DNA from: Chromatiales bacterium
GTDB lineage: Bacteria > Pseudomonadota > Gammaproteobacteria > Thiohalomonadales > Thiohalomonadaceae
Direction of reading: 5' to 3'
Length of the DNA stretch: 8,010 nt
Assembly (NCBI GenBank): GCA_029864785.1
Contig: JAOTST010000060.1
Location: forward strand, 1-8,010
The translations under genes were made by a program, and so were the position numbers. The notes below the pieces were generated by a model, which saw nothing but the letters and a program-made list of their open reading frames with translations, was not told the origin of the DNA and made no database searches. This document shows positions 1 to 6,347 of this stretch, one piece after another (position 1 is the stretch's first letter; every line of letters starts with the position of its first letter).

Positions 1-1121
1 AACTCCAAAATCGCATCAGCAGCACGTGCACTAGCGTTCTGTTTGAGCTGATGATGTATGTCGGTAAATTGATTGACCAATCGCTCTCTTCTCTCACTAT
101 TATTCAGAAGTTCTAGTATCTCGGCCCCTAGATTCTCTGCCGTCACCTCACGTTGTGTGAACTCTTTAACAATCCCCTCCCCTGCAAGATTATTGGGTAG
201 TGAATAGTAGAGTACGGTAAGCATTCTGCTCATGATCTGATAACTGATTTCCGACAACTTATAGGCGACCACCATCGGTTTTTTTAGCAGTAGTGCTTCA
301 AGTGCCGCAGTACCCGAGGCGAGCAAGATAGCATCTGCACTGGCCATTACCTCATGTGACTGTCTATCTACGAGGGTTATCGGCAAATTATTACCGACCT
401 CTTGCAAGGCATTTTCAAAGAGTCTGCGCGCACCATCATTGATAAGCGGCACTACAAAGTGGAGTGATGAATCCTGTTTGATGGCCCAACTCGCCGCCTC
501 TATAAATGGTTTTGAAAGTCGGGATATCTCGCTACGCCGACTGCCAGGCAGCAGGGCGACTATCTTTTTATCATCGGGCAGCCCCAGTTTAGCTCTGGCA
601 GCGGTTACATCTACATCAAGTTCGATCATATCCGCAAGGGGATGACCGACAAACTCAACCTTCATACCTTCATCACGATAGATATCAGCCTCGAAGGGAA
701 AGAGTGTGAGCATTAAATCGGTAGAGCGTTCTATCTTTTTTACCCGTGACCGCCGCCATGCCCAAACGGATGGGCTGACATAGTGAACTGTGGGAATATG
801 GTGTTGTTTAAGTGCGCGCTCAAGTACAAAATTAAAATCGGGCGCATCGATACCGATGAAAACATCTGGGGGATTTTGTTGCCAGTGGGCAATAAGTGAT
901 TTACGGATCTTAAGGATCTCGCGTAGGTGCTTGAGCACCTCAACCAATCCCATCACCGCCAGTTTCTCTGAGGGATATAGAGCAACGCAGCCTGCACAGA
1001 CCATCTGTGGACCTGCGACCCCTTCAAATTGAACATCAGGAAGCTGTTCACGAATTGCGCTAATTAGTTCTGCGCCTAAGAGATCGCCCGATGCTTCACC
1101 CGCAACAATCGCTATTCGCAT
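1..1121 (-). CDS. lpxB: Lipid-A-disaccharide synthase LpxB, 3' end cut by window edge
   Basis: LpxB is a peripheral membrane GT-B glycosyltransferase (family GT19) that joins UDP-2,3-diacylglucosamine and lipid X to give the beta-1,6 lipid A disaccharide. I translated the frame by hand: 373 open codons without a stop, so only a short C-terminal tail should be missing (E. coli LpxB is 382 residues). Visible landmarks are VAGEASGD (residues 6-13), GIDAPDFN (90-97), SPSVWAWR (116-123), GHPLAD (159-164), LLPGSR (190-195), SGTAALEA (269-276) and LPNNLAG (308-314), all at places expected for the family. The ATG opens MRIAIVAGEASGD, the usual LpxB beginning. The lpxA stop lies in the same frame 30 bases upstream, with no ATG, GTG or TTG between, which fixes the start. 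There is no good Shine-Dalgarno sequence (a GGAA sits 14 bases away), so translation probably depends on lpxA. Family assignment is very secure. Confidence 0.97.
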   Translation of the reverse strand, partial: MRIAIVAGEASGDLLGAELISAIREQLPDVQFEGVAGPQMVCAGCVALYPSEKLAVMGLVEVLKHLREILKIRKSLIAHWQQNPPDVFIGIDAPDFNFVLERALKQHHIPTVHYVSPSVWAWRRSRVKKIERSTDLMLTLFPFEADIYRDEGMKVEFVGHPLADMIELDVDVTAARAKLGLPDDKKIVALLPGSRRSEISRLSKPFIEAASWAIKQDSSLHFVVPLINDGARRLFENALQEVGNNLPITLVDRQSHEVMASADAILLASGTAALEALLLKKPMVVAYKLSEISYQIMSRMLTVLYYSLPNNLAGEGIVKEFTQREVTAENLGAEILELLNNSERRERLVNQFTDIHHQLKQNASARAADAILE

Positions 1122-1151
1122 AATGATTCGATAGATTCCATTATGGAACGA

Positions 1152-1937
1152 TTAACGGACAATTCCCCTGCCCTGCGCTTCATTCTGTTTCAGGAATTCG
1201 CAAAATTCCGCAACTTCAGGAATCTCATTTGAAAGTTCTTCAAGCTGACTCTTCGCATCTTTTAACGGGAGTCCAGAACGATAGAGAATTTTGTAGGCTT
1301 TTTTAATTCCCTTCATGGCATCAGCAGAAAAACCTTGTCGTTTAAGGCCTTCACTGTTGAGTCCATACGGCTTTGCCGGATAGCCAGAAACGGTTATATA
1401 AGGAGGCACATCTTTAAAAATAATGCTCCCCATAGCGGTAATCGAGTGTTTCCCGAATGAGCAGAACTGATGTACTACCGTATACCCACCCAAAATTGTG
1501 TAGTCATCGATATGTACATGACCCGCTAACCCCGAATTATTAGCAAGAATTACATTATTTCCAACGACACAATCATGAGCCAGATGGACATAGGCCATAA
1601 TCCAGTTATCGTTACCGACGGTTGTCGTACCGCGATCTTGTACCGTACCGCGGTTAAAGGTACAAAATTCACGAATCAGATTGCGATCCCCAATCTCCAG
1701 GCGTGTCGGCTCACCTGCATATTTTTTATCTTGAGGGTCTTCACCAATTGATGAGAACTGGTAGATTTTATTCTGCTTGCCAATTGTAGTTGGCCCTTTG
1801 ATTACGACATGCGGACCGATCCAGGTCTCATCACCAATCTCTACATCGGCACCGATAATCGAATAGGCACCAATTTCAACATCGTTACCGATCTTTGCTG
1901 TCGGATCGATAATCGCAGTAGGATGAATAAGGCTCAT
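1152..1937 (-). CDS. lpxA: Acyl-ACP--UDP-N-acetylglucosamine O-acyltransferase LpxA
   Basis: LpxA is the cytoplasmic homotrimer that puts a 3-hydroxyacyl chain from acyl-ACP on the 3-OH of UDP-GlcNAc, the first step of lipid A synthesis. The protein is 261 residues (E. coli 262). Hexapeptide repeats of the left-handed beta-helix fill roughly residues 1-185, and the helical C-terminal domain follows from about 190. The catalytic His is His121 in the AHDC motif (E. coli His125), and His156 in VHQFC matches E. coli His160. Residue 169, the position that measures acyl length (E. coli Gly173), is Met. A longer reading could begin 22 codons upstream inside fabZ, but ATG at 1937 is preferred: MSLIHPTAIID is the family N-terminus and AGGAG lies at the right distance. 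It follows fabZ by 22 bases and ends with TAA. Confidence 0.98.
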   Translation of the reverse strand: MSLIHPTAIIDPTAKIGNDVEIGAYSIIGADVEIGDETWIGPHVVIKGPTTIGKQNKIYQFSSIGEDPQDKKYAGEPTRLEIGDRNLIREFCTFNRGTVQDRGTTTVGNDNWIMAYVHLAHDCVVGNNVILANNSGLAGHVHIDDYTILGGYTVVHQFCSFGKHSITAMGSIIFKDVPPYITVSGYPAKPYGLNSEGLKRQGFSADAMKGIKKAYKILYRSGLPLKDAKSQLEELSNEIPEVAEFCEFLKQNEAQGRGIVR

Positions 1938-1943
1938 TGATTG

Positions 1944-1948
1944 CTCCT
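1944..1948 (-). promoter_or_regulatory. Shine-Dalgarno sequence of lpxA
   Basis: AGGAG on the minus strand, six bases before the ATG of lpxA and inside the short fabZ-lpxA gap. It decides the start: the longer open frame beginning inside fabZ is not needed to explain translation. Confidence 0.85.
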
Positions 1949-1959
1949 TACGATTCAGC

Positions 1960-2397
1960 CTATTCAGGCTTCTGTTCAGCACACATGAGTTCAGCACTGG
2001 CAACTACTTTATCGTCCACCTTTGCAACGGCATCAAACTTCCAAATATTACGCTTGTGCTTCAGAATTTTTACTTCAAGGATCAACTGATCACCAGGAAC
2101 CACCGGTTGTTTAAAGCGGCAATTATCAATCGCCGCAAAAAAATAGAGCCCATCTTTATCAGGTTTTTCGCCATTCGTTTTAAAGGCGAGAATTCCTGTT
2201 GCCTGAGCTAGCGCTTCCATAATCAGAACACCCGGAAAAATTGGCTGTCCGGGAAAGTGTCCTGGAAAGAACGGTTCGTTTACCGAAACATTTTTGACCG
2301 CTGTGAGTGATTCACCAGGAACACACTCAAGGACTCGGTCAATCAGCAGAAATGGAAAACGGTGGGGAAGATATTCAAGGATATCCTGGATATTCAT
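1960..2397 (-). CDS. fabZ: 3-hydroxyacyl-ACP dehydratase FabZ
   Basis: FabZ is a cytoplasmic hot-dog-fold dehydratase that turns (3R)-hydroxyacyl-ACP into trans-2-enoyl-ACP during fatty acid elongation. It competes with LpxA and LpxD for the same hydroxyacyl-ACP pool, which explains its place here. With ATG at 2397 the protein has 145 residues. [12 protein letters not shown] (10-21) is the conserved N-terminal block, PGHFPG (45-50) contains the catalytic His47, and the IMEALAQ helix (59-65) contains the catalytic Glu61. The start is uncertain by three codons: an in-frame TTG at 2406 gives 148 residues and has AAGGTG at good spacing, while the ATG has only a weak GAG close by. I chose the ATG because [13 protein letters not shown] matches the N-terminus remembered for related FabZ proteins. 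The gene ends with TAG. Product assignment is very secure; the exact start is not. Confidence 0.96.
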   Translation of the reverse strand: MNIQDILEYLPHRFPFLLIDRVLECVPGESLTAVKNVSVNEPFFPGHFPGQPIFPGVLIMEALAQATGILAFKTNGEKPDKDGLYFFAAIDNCRFKQPVVPGDQLILEVKILKHKRNIWKFDAVAKVDDKVVASAELMCAEQKPE

Positions 2398-2408
2398 GCT
2401 ACTCAATT

Positions 2409-3434
2409 TTATTCACCTTTAAGGTCTATTAACTCTTTTTCCAAGGATTTGATACGACGAGACATCTCATCCAACTGTTTAAAACGTGTGAAATTTTTCT
2501 GCCATTTCCGATAAGGTTGCAATGGTGTACCCGAAGCATAGTGCCCCGGTTCTTTAATTGATTGAGTCACTGCTGACATTGCCGTAAGCGTAACATTATC
2601 AGCGACCTCAAGATGCCCAAAAAAACCGGTCAGACCGGCAATGGCACAATTTTTACCAATAATGGTGCTACCCGCAACGGCTGCTGAAGAGGCTATAGCC
2701 GTATCTGCACCAATATGACAGTTATGGCCGATTTGAACTTGGTTATCAATCTTCACACCATGATCAATAATCGTATCATCAATCGCGCCACGATCAATCG
2801 TGGTGTTGGCGCCAATCTCCACATCATTACCGATAATCACTCGCCCAAGCTGGTGAATTTTAACCCACTCACCTTGATGATTGGCAAATCCAAAACCATC
2901 AGCGCCGATCACCGCACCCGAGTGGATGATTGCACGCTCACCAATCTGACATCCATAATAGATGGTTACATTGGCATTGAGAATGGATCCCTTACCAATC
3001 TGTACCTCGTCACCTAGGACGACTCCAGAGGCGATTGAGCAGTCATTACCAATAACGACATTGGCGCCGATTACAGAATGAGCACCTATCGAACTCCCTT
3101 CACCTACTGTCGCACTATCATCCACTACTGCCGTCGAATGGATTTGTTTATTAACAGTCTCATGAATAAAAAGTTCTGTAGCCTTAGCGTAGGCATAGTA
3201 GGGATCATTTACAATAATATGGTCCACTGAACAGAACGCACTATCAGACTCTTTAAGAATAACTAGCGAGGCCTGAGTAAGACTCAGATGTTTTCGAAAT
3301 TTTGTGCTAGTAATAAAGGTAGCCGTATCTGAACGGCTATCGGCAAGGGGGCTAAATCCATTCAACACTTTTTCAGGATCGCCTACCAGCCTACCGGCAA
3401 CATGCTGCGCAATTTCCCCTGCTGTTCTTTTCAC
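2409..3434 (-). CDS. lpxD: UDP-3-O-(3-hydroxyacyl)glucosamine N-acyltransferase LpxD
   Basis: LpxD adds the second 3-hydroxyacyl chain, on the 2-amino group of UDP-3-O-acylglucosamine, the step after LpxC deacetylation. The protein is 341 residues, the same length as the E. coli enzyme. It shows the N-terminal uridine-binding domain (about 1-100), the left-handed beta-helix of hexapeptide repeats (about 100-295) and a C-terminal helix ending in [14 protein letters not shown]. The catalytic His is His237 in QIGHN (E. coli His239); His274 in FFGHLE matches E. coli His276. The residue lined up with the chain-length residue Met290 of E. coli is Ala288. Translation starts at a GTG: an in-frame TAG lies four codons upstream and no in-frame ATG follows until the middle of the protein. 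A run of eight G stands one base before the start codon. It begins 21 bases after skp and ends with TAA. Confidence 0.97.
   Translation of the reverse strand: MKRTAGEIAQHVAGRLVGDPEKVLNGFSPLADSRSDTATFITSTKFRKHLSLTQASLVILKESDSAFCSVDHIIVNDPYYAYAKATELFIHETVNKQIHSTAVVDDSATVGEGSSIGAHSVIGANVVIGNDCSIASGVVLGDEVQIGKGSILNANVTIYYGCQIGERAIIHSGAVIGADGFGFANHQGEWVKIHQLGRVIIGNDVEIGANTTIDRGAIDDTIIDHGVKIDNQVQIGHNCHIGADTAIASSAAVAGSTIIGKNCAIAGLTGFFGHLEVADNVTLTAMSAVTQSIKEPGHYASGTPLQPYRKWQKNFTRFKQLDEMSRRIKSLEKELIDLKGE
2414..2418 (-). promoter_or_regulatory. Possible ribosome-binding site for fabZ
   Basis: AGGTG (within AAAGGTGA, read on the minus strand) lies in the last codons of lpxD. It is seven bases from a TTG at 2406 but 16 bases from the ATG at 2397, so if it is the true site FabZ starts at the TTG and gains three residues. 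Confidence 0.4.
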
Positions 3435-3435
3435 A

Positions 3436-3443
3436 CCCCCCCC
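3436..3443 (-). repeat. Homopolymer run of eight G before the lpxD start codon
   Basis: Eight consecutive G on the minus strand lie one base upstream of the GTG of lpxD, in the 21-base skp-lpxD gap and just after a TAG. The run occupies the place where a Shine-Dalgarno sequence would be expected. G-rich sequence can pair with the anti-Shine-Dalgarno through G-C and G-U pairs, so it may serve as an unconventional one. Being outside the reading frame, a change in its length would alter spacing and not the protein. Confidence 0.75.
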
Positions 3444-3455
3444 TATTTTTATTAA

Positions 3456-3983
3456 CTACTGCGCAGGAGCTACAGCACCTTTCTTTAGTGCTTCAATGAC
3501 CTGAGAGGTAATATTAACTTTCTCATTGGCATAAACCACACCTGCTTCGAGAACCATATCAAAATTGGCCTGCTTTGCAACCTCTACAACTACAACAGCG
3601 ATCTCTTGATTCAACTTCTGCAAAGCCTCTTTTCGACGCGCATTGAGATCATCAACAAAATTTTGATATGCACTTTGAAAGGCCATTTGCTTAGACTTTA
3701 TATTTCTTTCAAGTTTGCGTTTCTCTGTTGCACTCATCAAGGCGCCATCTTTAACAAGCTTCTCTTCCAGTAATTTTATTCCATTCTGCTCTTCAACCAG
3801 CTTTGCCTCACGCGGTGCAAAATCTGACTGTAACTTCTCACTTACAACAGCGGCTTGAGGCGATGCTTCAATCAGCTGAGTGGTATTAACAAAAGCAATT
3901 CGGGTAACCTCTTCTGCCTGCACGACACTCGAACAGAGGAAGGATAATCCAATGACTGGAAACAACACTTTAATAAATTTCAC
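3456..3983 (-). CDS. skp: Periplasmic outer-membrane-protein chaperone Skp (OmpH family)
   Basis: Skp is a periplasmic trimeric 'jellyfish' chaperone that holds unfolded outer-membrane proteins on their way to the BAM complex. The protein is 175 residues, somewhat longer than the 161 of E. coli, with a tail rich in Ala and Lys at the C-terminus. A Sec signal peptide is clear: MKFIKV, a hydrophobic core, then VQA with likely cleavage after Ala23. Residues 28-45 (RIAFVNTTQLIEASPQAA) are the conserved strand and first turn, a long charged helical hairpin fills about 45-140, and FDMVLEAGVVYAN returns to the trimer core. Translation begins at GTG (3983) with AGGAG seven bases upstream; the next ATG lies deep in the coiled coil. 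It directly follows bamA, whose product receives its clients, and ends with TAG. Confidence 0.95.
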   Translation of the reverse strand: MKFIKVLFPVIGLSFLCSSVVQAEEVTRIAFVNTTQLIEASPQAAVVSEKLQSDFAPREAKLVEEQNGIKLLEEKLVKDGALMSATEKRKLERNIKSKQMAFQSAYQNFVDDLNARRKEALQKLNQEIAVVVVEVAKQANFDMVLEAGVVYANEKVNITSQVIEALKKGAVAPAQ

Positions 3984-3990
3984 GCTCTAT

Positions 3991-3995
3991 CTCCT
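3991..3995 (-). promoter_or_regulatory. Shine-Dalgarno sequence of skp
   Basis: AGGAG on the minus strand, seven bases before the GTG start of skp. It supports the non-ATG start and shares its first base with the adjoining TTAATTAA palindrome. Confidence 0.85.
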
Positions 3996-4022
3996 TAATT
4001 AAACTAATTACTCATTAATTAA
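3995..4022. repeat. Two TTAATTAA palindromes with a central TAATTA in the bamA-skp gap
   Basis: TTAATTAA occurs at 3995-4002 and again at 4015-4022, with TAATTA at 4005-4010 between them. The repeats begin at 3995, 4005 and 4015, so they step by exactly 10 bases, close to one helical turn. In RNA the two outer copies can pair as an eight-pair A-U stem with a 12-base loop, ending against the skp Shine-Dalgarno sequence. This is most of the largest gap in the operon. No terminator U-run follows, and no good -35/-10 pair was found in it. Confidence 0.6.
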
Positions 4023-4026
4023 CATG

Positions 4027-6345
4027 CTACTGCACGCCAATCGTAAATTGGAATGACTCAACTTGATCGCCAGGCTGCTTATTAATAGGCACGCCAAAGC
4101 TAAATTTTAGAGGACCTATTGGGGTTATCCAGGCCAATGCTGCTCCCATTGAATAGCGCAGCTGTGTAAAGTCAAAACCATTTGTCTTATTGAATACATT
4201 TCCCGCATCTAAAAACAGGGAAATCCTCATCGAATCATTTTTTTCGCTCGATGATGGCGGCGGAAAGATAAGTTCCGCATTTGCCAAAAATCGAAGATCA
4301 CCCCCAATTGATTTTCCATTCGTATCAAACGTACCTGTTGTACCTAAACTATAGGCCGAGTAACCTCGAACCGAATCAACACCACCCGCACGATATAGTT
4401 CAAATGGAGGGAAAGGGCTACTACCAAAAGCGCCCGCATAGGCCAGTTCTCCTCGAGTAGACAGTGTTATTTTGCGTGCTAAGGGGAAGAAGCTCTTATG
4501 GGTAATTTGTGACTTATAAAATGCTAAGCTCGTATCATTAACAGGTACTGCAGCCACTGCAGAGAGCGATGTAATACTTCCATCAGTCGGAAAGAGAAAA
4601 CGATCGCGAGTATCGTGATCAATTGAAGCGCTCACTTTATAAGTATTAAACGAACAATTATTAATTGATGCTGCACTGCTACAGAAATCGGTAATCGCCA
4701 TTGAGGTAGTGGCAGAGGTGTTAACCTTCGTGTGATCAACATTAAAGCCATAGCGGAACGTATTATATTCACTAATAGGGACGCCAAAACCAACTCCAGC
4801 CCCATAAGTATCAGTTGTATAATCGGCACTATCAAGCTGTGAAGCATCAGCCTTTCTGTAGGAGAGGCTGATAGTGCGACTTACTCCGTTTAACGTAGAG
4901 TATGGATTAGTCAAACTAAGGCTATAGACCGTATTTGCACTGCTGGTATTAACATTTAGACCAAAGGATTCGCCTGTACCAAGGAAATTTTTCTGACTAA
5001 CACTTGTACTCAGTGTCACACCTTGCCCATCGCTATAGCCGATACCTGCACTAAAACTACCATTGGTCTCATTTTCACTTAGCCTAATATTGAGGTCAAC
5101 CAAGTCACTAACACCTGTCACAGCCGGCGTACTTACAGAAACCTCCTGAAAAAACCCAAGACGTTCCAAGCGCTCTTTTGAACGCTTCACCTTCTTTGTA
5201 GATATCCATCCAGACTCCATCTGCCGAAGTTCTCGACGAACAACCTCATCTTTGGTTTGCGCATTACCACTAACATTAATACGCCTAACAAAGACCCGTT
5301 GACCTGGATCAACATAAAAATTAAGGTCAACCTCTTGCGTATCTTTATGAATCTCTGGAATAGGATTGATGTTCGCAAAGGCATAGCCCAACGAACCCAT
5401 TTTTTCACTTATTTTCTCATTACTCTCTGAAACAATCGCGCGTGAAAAAATATCTTCAGATTTAATCGCTATCAATTTTAAAATATCTTCTTTAGGAAGA
5501 ATTGTTTCTCCAGAAATTTTAATATCCCGAACTCGGTACTGCTCGCCTTCATTCAAATTAATAGTGATATAAATCCCATGTTTATCCGGTGTTATCGAGA
5601 CTTGAGTCGAATTAATCGCAAAATTAATATATCCGTGATCCATATAATACGAACGTAATCGCTCAAGATCCCCTGCCAGCTTCTCTCGGGCATATTGATC
5701 CTGACTACTAAAGAGTGTGATAAGTGGTCGTTCACCCAGTTCAAAAAGTGCTTTCAATTTCTTATCACTGTAGGCTTTATTACCAACAATATTAAGACGT
5801 TGGATCGATGATTCATCACCCTCTTTCACTTTGACTAATACATCTACTCTGTTTCGTTCAAGCTGAAGAATTTCAGGGCTCACTTTTACATTGTATTTTC
5901 CCAAGGCCATATATTGCTCTCGCAACCCAAGCACAACTTTATCAAGTAGAGAGCGGTTAAAAATTTTTCCCTCACTAAATCCAAGAGACTTCATATTATC
6001 CATTAACTGTTCTTTGGCAATTGAATCATTACCCTCAAACTTAAGTGAGGCAATTGATGGACGTTCAACTAGAGCGACCAACAAAGTATCACCATCACGA
6101 TCAAGAACAATATCTTTAAAAAAACCTGTTTTATAGAGCGCTCTTATCGCACGAGCCGTTGCGGCTTCATCAACTCGCTCATCAGGATGAATAGGAAGAT
6201 AGTTAAATACCGTTCCCACCGAGATTCTCTGTAATCCTTCTACGTCTATATTTTTAACGATAAACGGTTCAAACGCCGCAGCAATACCCCAAATAGTAAG
6301 CAACGTAAATATTGATATAGTGCGTAAAAAAAGTGAATAAACCAT
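4027..6345 (-). CDS. bamA: Outer membrane protein assembly factor BamA
   Basis: BamA is the Omp85-family core of the BAM complex and folds beta-barrel proteins into the outer membrane. The protein is 772 residues (E. coli 810). A signal peptide covers about residues 1-24 (likely cleavage after AAA, before FEPF). Five POTRA domains follow to about residue 420, with typical lines such as VEGLQRISVG, RAIRALYKTGFF and LRSYYMDHGYINF. The 16-strand barrel begins near residue 425 (NGSFSAGIGYS), and the loop-6 motif VRGY has Arg660, matching E. coli Arg661. Loop 6 is shorter than in E. coli and has no Cys, while loop 4 carries Cys555 and Cys564. The chain ends FQFTIGVQ, without a terminal aromatic residue. 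ATG starts two bases after the rseP stop and has no Shine-Dalgarno sequence, so it is probably translated by coupling. It ends with TAG. Confidence 0.98.
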   Translation of the reverse strand: MVYSLFLRTISIFTLLTIWGIAAAFEPFIVKNIDVEGLQRISVGTVFNYLPIHPDERVDEAATARAIRALYKTGFFKDIVLDRDGDTLLVALVERPSIASLKFEGNDSIAKEQLMDNMKSLGFSEGKIFNRSLLDKVVLGLREQYMALGKYNVKVSPEILQLERNRVDVLVKVKEGDESSIQRLNIVGNKAYSDKKLKALFELGERPLITLFSSQDQYAREKLAGDLERLRSYYMDHGYINFAINSTQVSITPDKHGIYITINLNEGEQYRVRDIKISGETILPKEDILKLIAIKSEDIFSRAIVSESNEKISEKMGSLGYAFANINPIPEIHKDTQEVDLNFYVDPGQRVFVRRINVSGNAQTKDEVVRRELRQMESGWISTKKVKRSKERLERLGFFQEVSVSTPAVTGVSDLVDLNIRLSENETNGSFSAGIGYSDGQGVTLSTSVSQKNFLGTGESFGLNVNTSSANTVYSLSLTNPYSTLNGVSRTISLSYRKADASQLDSADYTTDTYGAGVGFGVPISEYNTFRYGFNVDHTKVNTSATTSMAITDFCSSAASINNCSFNTYKVSASIDHDTRDRFLFPTDGSITSLSAVAAVPVNDTSLAFYKSQITHKSFFPLARKITLSTRGELAYAGAFGSSPFPPFELYRAGGVDSVRGYSAYSLGTTGTFDTNGKSIGGDLRFLANAELIFPPPSSSEKNDSMRISLFLDAGNVFNKTNGFDFTQLRYSMGAALAWITPIGPLKFSFGVPINKQPGDQVESFQFTIGVQ

Positions 6346-6347
6346 AT

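Noticed and set aside
740..943. 67-residue minus-strand frame inside lpxB
   Set aside because: It is out of frame with the clearly conserved LpxB translation, which is intact across the whole region.
1136..1148. Palindrome TTCCATTATGGAA between lpxA and lpxB
   Set aside because: The centre leaves almost no loop, the stem is short and no U-run follows, so it is neither a terminator nor a convincing hairpin.
439..3504. Open frames on the plus strand opposite lpxB, lpxD and skp (439-645, 790-1032, 2715-3017, 3304-3504)
   Set aside because: Each lies opposite a secure conserved gene, has low-complexity or unrecognisable product and no ribosome-binding site; they follow from the codon pattern of the true genes.
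4249..4255. Run of seven A in bamA on the minus strand, and a similar run in lpxB near 289, as frameshift sites
   Set aside because: Both proteins continue in the conserved frame across the run, and there is no stop or alternative product nearby that a shift would explain.
4270..4276. GGAACTT on the minus strand in bamA, like a sigma-E -35 box that could serve skp
   Set aside because: No matching -10 sequence is found at the right distance (CATCGA instead of a TCTGA/TCTAA-like box), and the bases encode the conserved AEL of a barrel strand.
4632..5408. Two minus-strand frames inside bamA (4632-4847 and 5187-5408)
   Set aside because: Out of frame with BamA, which is continuous and conserved there; the hydrophobic look of the first comes from beta-strand codons read in another frame.
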